Assembly: GCF_020531965.1 (NCBI RefSeq)
Contig: NZ_JAJAWH010000020.1
Span: 30,657-94,656 of the forward strand
Reading direction: 5' to 3'
Source of the DNA: Pseudorhizobium xiangyangii
GTDB lineage: Bacteria > Pseudomonadota > Alphaproteobacteria > Rhizobiales > Rhizobiaceae
Length of the DNA: 64,000 bases
A program made the translations under genes and the position numbers. The notes under the pieces are model-generated. The model was not told the DNA's origin and searched no databases. It saw only the letters and a list, made by a program, of their open reading frames with translations. Positions 17,752-27,013 of the stretch are shown here, in pieces. Positions within the stretch are counted from its first letter, which is position 1, and every line of letters starts with the position of its first letter.

Positions 17752-18852
17752 TCAGGCCGGGGTCTTTTCCGTGGCCTGGCAGGCGAAGAAGCTCTTCTCG
17801 ATCTTTTCGACATCGAGATCGCGACCGATGAAGACGAGGCGCGATTCACGCTTTTCGCCATCCTTCCAGGCACGCTGGTGGTCGCCCTCAACGATCATGT
17901 GAACACCCTGAACCACATAGCGCTGCTCGTCGCCCTTGAAGGCGATGATGCCCTTCAGTCGCAGGATGTTCGGACCGTCCGTCTGGGTGATCTTCTGGAT
18001 CCAGGGGAAGAAGCGCTCCGGGTTCATTTCGCCACCGCGCAGCGAGATCGACTTCACGGTCACGTCATGGATCGGCGAGGGAGCATGATGATGATGGTCG
18101 TGATCGTGATCATGATCGTGGTGGTGATCGTGCCCATGGTCATGGCCGCAATCAGGGCCGCAGACATGATCCTCATGCCCGTGATCGAGGAACTGCGGAT
18201 CGTTTTCCAGGGCACGCTCGAGGTTGAAGGCACCCTGGTCCAGCACCTTGGTCAGGTCCACGCCGGAACGGCTTGTCTTGTACACGCGGGCCGAGGGATT
18301 GATGGCGCGCACGACCTCGTCGATCTGCGCCAGTTCTTCGGGCGAAACGAGGTCGATCTTGTTGATGACGACGACGTCGGCGAAGGCGATCTGGTCTTCC
18401 GCTTCGCGGCTGTCCTTCAGGCGCAGCGGCAGATGCTTGGCATCCACGAGTGCGACCACGGCGTCGAGCTCGGTCTTGGCGCGCACGTCGTCATCCATGA
18501 AGAATGTCTGCGCAACCGGAACCGGGTCGGCAAGGCCGGTGGTCTCGACGATGATGCCGTCGAAGCGGCCGGGGCGGCGCATCAGGCCCTCCACAACGCG
18601 GATCAGGTCCCCGCGCACGGTGCAGCAGACGCAGCCGTTGTTCATCTCGTAGATTTCCTCGTCCGACTCGACGATCAGGTCGTTGTCGATGCCGATCTCG
18701 CCGAACTCGTTGACGATGACGGCATACTTCTTGCCGTGGCTTTCGGACAGGATGCGGTTCAACAGCGTCGTCTTGCCGGCGCCGAGATAGCCGGTGAGCA
18801 CGGTGACGGGAACGGGCTTGGCTGCGGGTGTGTCGGTGGTCTTGTCGGTCAT
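17752..18852 (-). CDS. COG0523 (CobW/ZigA-type) GTPase, probable zinc metallochaperone
   Basis: This 366-residue G3E-family GTPase has the P loop GYLGAGKTT (21-29), metal-binding GCVCC (73-77) and base-recognition NKID (164-167). A histidine/aspartate-rich tract (about 224-256) precedes the CobW C-terminal domain. COG0523 proteins of this subgroup hand zinc to enzymes when zinc is scarce. Cobalamin genes are absent around it, so a CobW role is unlikely. ATG 18852 fits the family start. A Zur-like palindrome lies 90 bases upstream, which supports zinc control. Confidence 0.9.
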   Translation of the reverse strand: MTDKTTDTPAAKPVPVTVLTGYLGAGKTTLLNRILSESHGKKYAVIVNEFGEIGIDNDLIVESDEEIYEMNNGCVCCTVRGDLIRVVEGLMRRPGRFDGIIVETTGLADPVPVAQTFFMDDDVRAKTELDAVVALVDAKHLPLRLKDSREAEDQIAFADVVVINKIDLVSPEELAQIDEVVRAINPSARVYKTSRSGVDLTKVLDQGAFNLERALENDPQFLDHGHEDHVCGPDCGHDHGHDHHHDHDHDHDHHHHAPSPIHDVTVKSISLRGGEMNPERFFPWIQKITQTDGPNILRLKGIIAFKGDEQRYVVQGVHMIVEGDHQRAWKDGEKRESRLVFIGRDLDVEKIEKSFFACQATEKTPA

Positions 18853-18941
18853 GGGAAACCTCGGAGGATGTACGGGCGCCTCAAGGCGCAAAGGTGTCGG
18901 CCTCATATAAGGGCAAGGCAGGGCGAGTTCAAAGGGTTTTG

Positions 18942-18958
18942 AATGTTATAAGGTCACA
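18942..18958. promoter_or_regulatory. Zur-like operator upstream of the COG0523 GTPase
   Basis: The 17-base stretch atgttataaggtcacat has outer half-sites that are inverted (ATGT...ACAT). It resembles the TGTTATA-centred Zur boxes known from proteobacterial zinc genes. It overlaps the stop codon of the upstream vapC and lies about 90 bases before the GTPase start. Confidence 0.5.
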
Positions 18959-19376
18959 TGGCCGGTGGGAGGGGTAAGGGCAGGGTTTCAACATCCGTTT
19001 CCCGGAGCAACTGGTCCAGGGTCAATATCGGCTGATTCGAGGCTTTGGCGTAAGCGTAGTGAAAGCAGTCGAAGTTGCTCAGATATCGACGACCGATCCC
19101 GTGCTTTTCGGCGACTGCGACCGCGTGGTGCAGAACGTCCCTCGGAGATATGTCCCGCAAATCGATGCCGCGTGCCTCCAGCCATTCCACCACGGCGCCT
19201 TCGGCATCGCCATAGCGGCAGTCCAACTGGTCCGGGTGCGAGAGGACGATGATCGCCTCCCATGCGGCAAGCGGCGATGTAAAGGCCGAGGTAGCCGAGA
19301 GTAACGCCTGCTCATAGGCGTCGGCGGTGTCTTCTCCTGCCATCATCGAGACGATTGCGCAGGCATCGACAAACAT
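18954..19376 (-). CDS. vapC: VapC-type PIN domain ribonuclease toxin
   Basis: This is a 140-residue toxin. The four acidic PIN residues are visible: D4 in FVDAC, E40 in AWEA, D103 in NFDCFHYA and D119 in LTLDQLL. They bind magnesium or manganese for single-strand RNA cleavage, commonly of tRNA or rRNA in VapC enzymes. The start overlaps the antitoxin stop by one base (TAATG), the usual layout of such modules. The pair is intact and probably functional. Confidence 0.9.
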   Translation of the reverse strand: MFVDACAIVSMMAGEDTADAYEQALLSATSAFTSPLAAWEAIIVLSHPDQLDCRYGDAEGAVVEWLEARGIDLRDISPRDVLHHAVAVAEKHGIGRRYLSNFDCFHYAYAKASNQPILTLDQLLRETDVETLPLPLPPAM

Positions 19377-19627
19377 TATTCAGACGCCAGGTCGTGGTCG
19401 AGTTCATGATAGGCTGCCGGCGGAACCGGCTGTCGTGTTCCCTTGAAGGAAAGACCGCGCCGGGCGAGGATACGCACAGCGGTTTCCCGCGGACTTTCCT
19501 CCTCCAGCCGCTTGTCGATCGTCTCGCGAAGAGCGGTGATCACCGCATCGGTGATGGTGGACTGGTCGATTTGCGCCAGTTCCCGAGCCAGCGCATCCGC
19601 GTGTTCGTTCCTGATGTTCAAAGTCAT
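19376..19627 (-). CDS. vapB: VapB-type antitoxin (Rv0623-like)
   Basis: This 83-residue protein starts MTLNIRNEHADALA, typical of Rv0623/VapB antitoxins with a ribbon-helix-helix DNA-binding part (about residues 1-45), followed by a toxin-binding tail rich in acidic residues. It should neutralise the overlapping VapC and repress their shared promoter. ATG 19627 was chosen over 19681 because the extra 18 residues do not match the family. Confidence 0.88.
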   Translation of the reverse strand: MTLNIRNEHADALARELAQIDQSTITDAVITALRETIDKRLEEESPRETAVRILARRGLSFKGTRQPVPPAAYHELDHDLASE

Positions 19628-19696
19628 GGGCTTGGCTCCGACATGTAGCCTCACTATAGCGTTTTGTGTAGCCCGGAGCAAACTTCCCCTTGTGAC

Positions 19697-20488
19697 TTAG
19701 CCCAGTTCCCTCACATCAAACGCCGCCACATCCTCCAGCAGTTCCACAATGCCCTCCACGGCATGCTGAAGCATGGCTTCGCCCTTTTCCGCGCTGGCGG
19801 CGGTCGCGTTGCCGGCAACGCCCTCAGGGTTGAGGTCTGACATCTTCCAGCCGAACGTATGCCGGCCGTAGGCGCGCAGATGCTTGAACCGTTGCTCGAA
19901 TTCGCTCTGGCGCGAGGAGAAATTGCCGGCCTTGCGCATGTCCACCCTCTCCGGATGCAGGGCGAGCATGACCGAGGTCTCGATGTCGCCGCCATGGATG
20001 TCGATCGCCTTGTCCTCTGCCGTGATCAGCCCGTCCGGCAGTCCGAAACGGGTCCAGCTTGTCGCCACCGCCAGCATGCCGAAACGCACACGCGCCTCGG
20101 TGGCAACGACGGTCATCAAGGGGGAATTGCCGCCATGCGCATTGAGCATCACGAATTTGCGGATGCCCTGCCGGTGCAGGTCTTCGGCGATGCCCAGCCA
20201 ACGGTGGATTGCCTCGTCGAAGCCCAGCGTCTTCGTTCCAGCCACATCCATGTGTTCGATTGAATAGCCGACCGGCTCGACGGGCATGAAGGTGACGGGC
20301 AGCGCGGCGGGCAGCGCGGCGATCACTCTTTCGACCACACCTTCGGCAATCAGCGTGTCCGTCTCGAACGGCAGATGGGGGCCATGCTGTTCGTGCGCGC
20401 CGAGCGGTAGGACCACGATCCAGTCCTTGCGACCGGCTTCGGGGAGCGACGGATTGTTATCCTCAAAACGCGGCAGGGGCAGGGACAT
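19697..20488 (-). CDS. Creatininase family protein (creatinine amidohydrolase-like)
   Basis: This 263-residue protein is of the creatininase/MftE family. Metal ligands appear in the order LGAHEQHGPHLPFETDT (near residue 29), FVMLNAHGGN (near 120) and DIHGGDIETS (near 172). These bind two divalent metals. Members cleave creatinine or related cyclic amides, or formylated biosynthetic intermediates. The substrate here is unknown. ATG 20488 fits the family start; a longer frame would run through the divergent MarR gene. It may be regulated by that MarR protein. Confidence 0.88.
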   Translation of the reverse strand: MSLPLPRFEDNNPSLPEAGRKDWIVVLPLGAHEQHGPHLPFETDTLIAEGVVERVIAALPAALPVTFMPVEPVGYSIEHMDVAGTKTLGFDEAIHRWLGIAEDLHRQGIRKFVMLNAHGGNSPLMTVVATEARVRFGMLAVATSWTRFGLPDGLITAEDKAIDIHGGDIETSVMLALHPERVDMRKAGNFSSRQSEFEQRFKHLRAYGRHTFGWKMSDLNPEGVAGNATAASAEKGEAMLQHAVEGIVELLEDVAAFDVRELG

Positions 20489-20525
20489 CTGGCGATCGAT
20501 TTCCGGTTTCGCTATGGGTAGTGTC

Positions 20526-20549
20526 AGCAAGCATATAATCATGCTTGCT
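20526..20549. promoter_or_regulatory. Perfect palindrome between creatininase and marR genes
   Basis: The half-sites AGCAAGCAT (20526-20534) and ATGCTTGCT (20541-20549) are exact inverted repeats around a six-base spacer. The palindrome lies between divergent starts, where a MarR dimer would be expected to bind. Confidence 0.65.
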
Positions 20550-20573
20550 CCGGCATAAAGACGGACAGGTGCA

Positions 20574-21092
20574 ATGAGCAAGAAGAAGGATGGCAAAAAG
20601 CGCAAGAGCGGCAAGAAGAAGGACCTTGAGTCCATCTTGCCCGGCGATCTTGCGCATGCCGTGACCCAGGCGGCGCGTTCGATGCGCACCGCGCTCAGCC
20701 GCAGCCTTGCCGAGAGCGGGCTTTATGCGGGCCAGGATGGCGTCATCCTGGCGCTGGCCGAGGAGGATGGCCTGACGGCCGGCCAGCTTGCGACGCTTCT
20801 TGGCGTCAAGGCCCCAACGATGACGCGGACGATTGGCCGAATGGAAGCGCAGGGGTTTGTCGAGCGGCGTGACGACGGCGCCGACGGCCGCCTGACGAAA
20901 GTGTTCCTGGCGCCCTCCGGCCGGGCCAATGTCGAACGGATCGGTCAGAGCGTCACAGAGTGCAGCACACGCGCCTTCGGCGACTTTTCGGAGAAGGAAG
21001 TCAGGACATTGCTGCGCCTGCTGAAGGCGATGGACAGCAATCTCCAGGGCGTTGCCGAGACGGAATCGGTCGACGTCGCGCCAAGCGTTTAA
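20574..21092 (+). CDS. MarR family transcriptional regulator
   Basis: This 172-residue protein starts with a very lysine-rich tail (residues 1-17), followed by the MarR winged-helix core with AGQLATLLGVKAPTMTRTIG as the recognition region and a DGRLTKVFL wing. It usually represses its own gene and a divergent neighbour and is released by a small aromatic or oxidised molecule. The divergent creatininase gene and the palindrome between them make these the likely targets. The basic tail may add DNA contacts. Confidence 0.9.
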   Translation: MSKKKDGKKRKSGKKKDLESILPGDLAHAVTQAARSMRTALSRSLAESGLYAGQDGVILALAEEDGLTAGQLATLLGVKAPTMTRTIGRMEAQGFVERRDDGADGRLTKVFLAPSGRANVERIGQSVTECSTRAFGDFSEKEVRTLLRLLKAMDSNLQGVAETESVDVAPSV

Positions 21093-21173
21093 ACCCGGTT
21101 GCGAAACGGCATTTAACTATTTAAAGGATTTTAAATGCGGCCTTGAGCCGATATTTGCCTGGTCGGAGGGGAC

Positions 21174-22196
21174 GTGGCGCAAAAGATCAAGCTGTCGACG
21201 ATTGCGGAAAGCCTCGGCCTTTCCACGGCCACCATTTCGCTGGCCCTGCGAGACAGTCCGCTGGTTGCTAACGATACACGCGAGAAGATCAAGGAGCAGG
21301 CAAGGGCGCTCGGTTACATCTACAACCGTCGCGCCGCGAGCCTCAGGACGTCCCGCTCGGGGATCGTCGGTGTCGTCGTCCACGACATCATGAACCCCTT
21401 CTACGGGGAAATCCTCAAGGCGATCGAAAGCGAGCTGGATCGCAGCGGCCAGACCTTCATCCTGTCCAACCATTACGACTCGGTCGAAAAGCAGCGCACT
21501 TTCATCGAGACGCTGCTGCAGCTTGGCGGCGACGGGGTCATCATGTCGCCCGCCATCGGCACGCCGGTGGAAGATGTGAAGCTCGCCGAAGCGAACGGCA
21601 TGCCGGCCATTCTGGTGGCGCGCTCCATGGAAGGCGTCAATCTTCCCACCTATCGCGGCGACGACAGCTACGGCATATCACTCGCTACCAATCACCTGAT
21701 CGGGCTTGGCCACCGGGTGATCGCGATGATCGGCGGCACAGACCAGACATCGACGGGCCGCGACCGCTACCAGGGCTACGTGAACGCACTGCGTAAGGCC
21801 GGCATCGAGGTCAATCCTGACCTGCGCATTCCCGGGCCACGTTCCAAGCAGGGTGGTTTCGAAGCGGCGGTTCACTTCCTGTCGCTTCCGCAGAAGCCGA
21901 CCGCGGCCGTCTGTTGGAACGACCTTGTCGCCATCGGTCTGATGAACGGCATCGCCCGCGCCGGTCTCGTGCCGGGGCAGGACATTTCGGTGACCGGCTA
22001 TGACGATCTGGAAGAGGCGTCGATCGCCACGCCGGCGCTGACGACCGTCTGGAACGGCCAGAGCGAAGTGGGTCGGCTTGCCGCCCGGGCACTTCTCGAC
22101 CGTCTTGCCGGAAGTCACGAGCCGGACGGCATCCATCTCATCAAGCCGGAGATGCGCATCCGCCAGTCGACCGGTATCCATCGACCCCGCAGCTGA
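21174..22196 (+). CDS. LacI family transcriptional regulator
   Basis: This 340-residue protein begins at GTG 21174 with a good ribosome site (ggaggg). The N-terminal helix-turn-helix KLSTIAESLGLSTATISLAL is followed by the LacI hinge and a periplasmic-binding-like sugar domain with VVHDIMNPFYGEILK. It probably represses the next gene, a dehydrogenase 19 bases downstream, in response to a metabolite. The upstream region is AT-rich with repeated tttaaa motifs. Confidence 0.92.
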   Translation: MAQKIKLSTIAESLGLSTATISLALRDSPLVANDTREKIKEQARALGYIYNRRAASLRTSRSGIVGVVVHDIMNPFYGEILKAIESELDRSGQTFILSNHYDSVEKQRTFIETLLQLGGDGVIMSPAIGTPVEDVKLAEANGMPAILVARSMEGVNLPTYRGDDSYGISLATNHLIGLGHRVIAMIGGTDQTSTGRDRYQGYVNALRKAGIEVNPDLRIPGPRSKQGGFEAAVHFLSLPQKPTAAVCWNDLVAIGLMNGIARAGLVPGQDISVTGYDDLEEASIATPALTTVWNGQSEVGRLAARALLDRLAGSHEPDGIHLIKPEMRIRQSTGIHRPRS

Positions 22197-22215
22197 TAAT
22201 GAACGAGGAGACACC

Positions 22216-23178
22216 ATGTCCGATCAACCCGTAGCCGTGCTCGTCCCCGGGCGTATTCATCCGCGCATTCTGGAACGGCTGGGCCAGACCTTCGAGGTCG
22301 TGCCGGTGCCGATGGGGCCTGTTACCGAGATCGGTGCCGATGTCCGCGCGCGTATCAAGGGCGTGGCGATTTCCGGCGCACTGGACAATGGCTGGATCGA
22401 TACGCTTCCGAACCTCGAGATCGTCTCCAATTTCGGCGTCGGCTACGATGGCGTCGATACGAAGAAGGCGGTGGAGCATGGCATCATCGTCACCCACACG
22501 CCCGACGTGCTGAACGACGAGGTGGCCGACACCACGATTGCGCTGCTGCTCAATACCGTCCGCCAATTCCCGAGGGCAGAAAACTACCTGCGCGAGGGCC
22601 GCTGGAAGAAGGACGGGCCTTTCCCGCTGACGCCGCTGTCGCTGAAGGGCCGCAAGGTCGGCATTCTTGGGCTTGGCCGTATCGGCATGGAGATCGCCAA
22701 GCGCCTCGAGCCGTTCAAGGTGGAGATCGGCTACCATACCCGCAGCCGCCGCGAAGGCCTCGACTACACCTATTATTCCTCGCTGAAGGAGATGGCAGAG
22801 GCGGTGGATACGCTGATTTCGGTCGTTCCCGGAACGGCGGCGACGCACAAGATCTTCACGTCGGAGATCTTTTCAGCGCTCGGCCCGAACGGCGTGTTCA
22901 TCAATGTCGGTCGCGGCACCAGCGTAGATGAGGATGCGCTGATCACAGCGCTGAAGAACAACACCATCGCGGCCGCCGGCCTCGACGTCTTCTACGATGA
23001 GCCGAATGTTCCGGACGGCTTCCTGGACCTGCCGAATGCCAGCCTGCTGCCGCATGTGGCGTCGGCCTCGGTGCCGACCCGCAACGCCATGGCCGACCTC
23101 GTCGTCGACAACCTGATCGGCTGGTTCCGGGAGAAGAAGGTGATTACGCCGGTGCCGGAAACGCCCGTCAAGGGATGA
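22216..23178 (+). CDS. D-isomer-specific 2-hydroxyacid dehydrogenase (glyoxylate/hydroxypyruvate reductase-like)
   Basis: This is a 320-residue NAD(P)H enzyme. The dinucleotide motif is GLGRIGMEIAKRL. Catalytic residues are the arginine in NVGRGTSVDED, the glutamate in FYDEPNVPDG and the histidine in LLPHVASAS. The length and order match glyoxylate/hydroxypyruvate reductases, but the exact 2-keto acid is unknown. ATG 22216 follows gaacgaggag. It is 19 bases after the LacI gene, so it is likely controlled by it. Confidence 0.9.
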   Translation: MSDQPVAVLVPGRIHPRILERLGQTFEVVPVPMGPVTEIGADVRARIKGVAISGALDNGWIDTLPNLEIVSNFGVGYDGVDTKKAVEHGIIVTHTPDVLNDEVADTTIALLLNTVRQFPRAENYLREGRWKKDGPFPLTPLSLKGRKVGILGLGRIGMEIAKRLEPFKVEIGYHTRSRREGLDYTYYSSLKEMAEAVDTLISVVPGTAATHKIFTSEIFSALGPNGVFINVGRGTSVDEDALITALKNNTIAAAGLDVFYDEPNVPDGFLDLPNASLLPHVASASVPTRNAMADLVVDNLIGWFREKKVITPVPETPVKG

Positions 23179-23194
23179 GCCAGGACGGCGGGCT

Positions 23195-23989
23195 TCAGCC
23201 CGCCGCAGCGAACGCCTTGGGCGCTGCCGTGGCAGGTGCCTTTGTGGCCGCGTAGTCTCTGACTGCCCGGCCGAAGGCTTCGAACAGGGCGCGAGACGGT
23301 GCATCCGTCTCCGCCCAGTATTCCGGGTGCCATTGCACGCCGATTGCAAATCCCTTCGCATCGATGACGGAGACAGCCTCGATGGTGCCGTCCTCGGCCG
23401 TCGCTTCCACCTTGAGGCGCGGCGCCGTTTCGGCAATTGCCTGGCGGTGCAGCGAATTGATCTGCACCTGCCCGGACAGGCCCAGATGACGGGCGATGCA
23501 GGAACCTTCCTGGATGAAGACCGGCTGGCGGATCGCGTACATGTGGTCCCGCTCGGGCGCATCCGGCTTGCGGTGGTCCCATATTCCGGGCTGGTCCTGA
23601 ATCTCGGTGGCGAGCGTGCCGCCGAGCGCGACGTTCAGTTCCTGGATGCCGCGACAGATCGCCAGAAGCGGGATGCCGCGTTCGAGTGCCCGGCGGATCA
23701 GCGGCAGCGATGTCTGATCGCGCGCGATGTCGAACGGGCCGTCGGCATCGGTCGCGGTCTGGCCGTAGAGCGAAGGGTGGACGTTGGTGGCCGAGCCTGA
23801 GACGAGCAGGCCATCGACACGGTCGAGAATGGCATCGGTGTCGTTGCCTTCCTCGAAAGCGGGAATGATGAAGGTCATCACATCCGCAACCTTGAGGGCG
23901 GCCTTGACGTATTGATTGGGTGTTGCATGCCAGACGGCGCCTTCGAACTCACGAATGTCGGCGGGCAGGGCAACGATGGGCTTCGGCAT
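23195..23989 (-). CDS. Gamma-glutamyl-gamma-aminobutyrate hydrolase family protein (class I amidotransferase-like, peptidase C26)
   Basis: This 264-residue protein has the nucleophile C112 in AICRGIQELN and the base/acid pair in VQWHPEYW. The family includes PuuD, which releases GABA from gamma-glutamyl-GABA in putrescine breakdown, and folate poly-gamma-glutamate hydrolases. No other puu genes are near it, so PuuD activity is only suggested, though an ornithine decarboxylase lies 10 kb away. It ends 17 bases after the converging dehydrogenase gene. Confidence 0.85.
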   Translation of the reverse strand: MPKPIVALPADIREFEGAVWHATPNQYVKAALKVADVMTFIIPAFEEGNDTDAILDRVDGLLVSGSATNVHPSLYGQTATDADGPFDIARDQTSLPLIRRALERGIPLLAICRGIQELNVALGGTLATEIQDQPGIWDHRKPDAPERDHMYAIRQPVFIQEGSCIARHLGLSGQVQINSLHRQAIAETAPRLKVEATAEDGTIEAVSVIDAKGFAIGVQWHPEYWAETDAPSRALFEAFGRAVRDYAATKAPATAAPKAFAAAG

Positions 23990-24269
23990 CTTCAGTCTCC
24001 AGGGGCTTGAGAGATTTCTGCCGCCGGATCAGGTCTGCTGTCAAGCGGGGCACCTGCCGTGGCATTCCGGCAAGTGTTCGGGGGGCAGGAGGGGTCTTCT
24101 GTTGCCCGGTAATCCAATCTGCCGGTTTCTGGCCGCTTTACTGGAGCGCGATGTCTAACACTAAGGACTAACAAGTAGAATGCTTGCGCGCCTCAAGTGG
24201 ACATGTTTACTTCCCGCAGGGCCGGGGGAAGGGAGGACGACCACCCCTCGGGTTCATAACGGGAGGTAA

Positions 24270-25379
<1,110 letters not shown>

Positions 25380-25405
25380 GCTTCCGCTGACACGTCACCA
25401 GAAGA

Positions 25406-25435
25406 AAAGCCCCGGATGATTTCCGGGGCTTTTTG
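25406..25435. terminator. Terminator between the converging TRAP receptor and TRAP permease genes
   Basis: An 11-pair stem (25406-25416 with 25422-25432) is bordered by A and T runs on the two sides, so it can act in both directions. The receptor gene ends at 25379 and the permease gene at 25487. Confidence 0.9.
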
Positions 25436-25486
25436 ATTCCTGTGCGTCGTTTGGTAATCTAGGACCCGCCTGAACGGGACCCGGAC

Positions 25487-26983
25487 TTACGGGTTGATCT
25501 TTGGCGGTTCGCCGAGATTGGGCATTGCCGGTTGGGCGGGCGGTGCGCCGCCGCCGTCCAGTGGCGGAAGGCCGAAGTTCGGTCCCCCCTCAAGGCCGGA
25601 CGGGCCGCCGAAGCCGGGGATCTCGATCTTGATGTTGTCGAGATCGATCTCAGGTCCCTTGTCCAGCCAATAGGTTACCGACTCGGGCCAGAAGATCACG
25701 ATCGCAACCAGCAGCAGCTGCATGCCGAGCCACGGGATGGCGCCAAGATAGATATCCCTCGTCTTCACGCTCTTCGGTGCAATCGAGCGAAGATAGAAGA
25801 GCGCGAAGCCGAAGGGCGGATGCATGAAGGCGGTCTGCATGTTGATGCAGAGCAGGACGCCGAACCAGATCAGGTCGATGCCGAGCGACTCGGCGACCGG
25901 CGCCAGAAGCGGAATGACGATGAAGGCGATCTCGAAGAAGTCGAGGAAGAACGCCAGGAAGAAGATGAAAATGTTGACGAAGATCAGGAAGCCGACTGCG
26001 CCGCCCGGGATGTGAGACAGCAGGTGCTCGATCCAGAGGCCGCCGTCCATGCCCTGGAAGACGAGGCTGAAGCAGGTTGCGCCAACGAGAATGAAGACAA
26101 CCATCGAGGTGATTGTCATCGTCGAATGCATGGCCTGCTTGACCAGATCCCAGGTCAGGCGTCCGTGCAGCGCGGCGATAACCATCGCGCCAACCACGCC
26201 GAGAGCACCGGCTTCCGTCGGCGTTGCGAGGCCCATGAAGAGGGTGCCGAGCACGAGGAAGATCAGCACGATCGACGGGATCATGCCCCACAGGACCTTC
26301 ATCACCAGCGCGGCGTTCAACTCGCCGCGTGCTTCCGGCGGCAAAGCCGGAACGTCCTTCGGGCGAAGGATCGACAGGATGAAGATGAAGAGCATGAAGA
26401 TCGCGACCTGAAGGATCGATGGACCGATCGCGCCGAGATACATGTCGCCGACCGAGCGGCCGAGCTGGTCGGCGAGAACGATCAGCACGAGCGACGGCGG
26501 GATGACCTGGGTGATCGTGCCGGACGCGGCGATGACGCCGGTGGCAAGCCGCGGGTTGTACCCGTATTTCAGCATGATCGGCAGCGAGATCACGCCCATG
26601 GTGATAACCGAGGCGGCAACCGTGCCGGTGATCGCACCGAGTATGGCGCCGACGACGATAACCGCATAGGCGAGGCCGCCGGGCACGGCGCCGAACAGCT
26701 TGCCGGTTCCCTCAAGCAGGTCTTCCGCCAGCCCGCATCGCTCCAGGATGGCGCCCATGAGGGTGAAGAAGGGAATGGCCAGCAGCAGGTCGTTGGAGAC
26801 GATGCCGAAGATGCGGAACGGCAGGGCCTGCATGAAGGCGAATTCAAAGTGACCGGTGGCTATGCCGAGGAGGCCGAAGAACAGGCCGACGGCAGACAGT
26901 GAGAAGGCCACCGGGAAGCCGTAGAGCATGAAGATGATCATGCCCAGGAACATCGCTGGCGGCATAATTCCGTATTCAAACAT
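25487..26983 (-). CDS. TRAP transporter large permease (DctM)
   Basis: This 498-residue protein has about 12 hydrophobic segments and typical DctM blocks: FFTLMGAILERCGLAEDLL, ASGTITQVIPPSLVLIVLAD and GLATPTEAGALGVVGAM. It uses a sodium gradient to pull in the acid held by the receptor. An unusual C-terminal tail of about 50 residues, rich in glycine, proline and asparagine (from about 455), follows the last helix and is not part of the normal core. The small permease gene lies upstream on the same strand with a 30-base gap. Confidence 0.92.
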   Translation of the reverse strand: MFEYGIMPPAMFLGMIIFMLYGFPVAFSLSAVGLFFGLLGIATGHFEFAFMQALPFRIFGIVSNDLLLAIPFFTLMGAILERCGLAEDLLEGTGKLFGAVPGGLAYAVIVVGAILGAITGTVAASVITMGVISLPIMLKYGYNPRLATGVIAASGTITQVIPPSLVLIVLADQLGRSVGDMYLGAIGPSILQVAIFMLFIFILSILRPKDVPALPPEARGELNAALVMKVLWGMIPSIVLIFLVLGTLFMGLATPTEAGALGVVGAMVIAALHGRLTWDLVKQAMHSTMTITSMVVFILVGATCFSLVFQGMDGGLWIEHLLSHIPGGAVGFLIFVNIFIFFLAFFLDFFEIAFIVIPLLAPVAESLGIDLIWFGVLLCINMQTAFMHPPFGFALFYLRSIAPKSVKTRDIYLGAIPWLGMQLLLVAIVIFWPESVTYWLDKGPEIDLDNIKIEIPGFGGPSGLEGGPNFGLPPLDGGGAPPAQPAMPNLGEPPKINP

Positions 26984-27013
26984 ATGCGTAGTTTCCCCGC
27001 GATACCTGGTCTT

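Noticed and set aside
18075-18150. Tandem-like catgat/gtgatc repeats
   Set aside because: They are explained by histidine and aspartate codons of the GTPase metal tract rather than by a noncoding repeat.
17752-18852. Call as cobalamin biosynthesis protein CobW
   Set aside because: No cobalamin genes are near, and the histidine tract and Zur-like box fit the zinc chaperone branch of the same family better.
25466-25480. 15-base string shared with 60088-60102 in another intergenic region
   Set aside because: One or two exact 15-base matches are expected by chance in 64 kb, and the flanks do not align, so it is not called a repeat.
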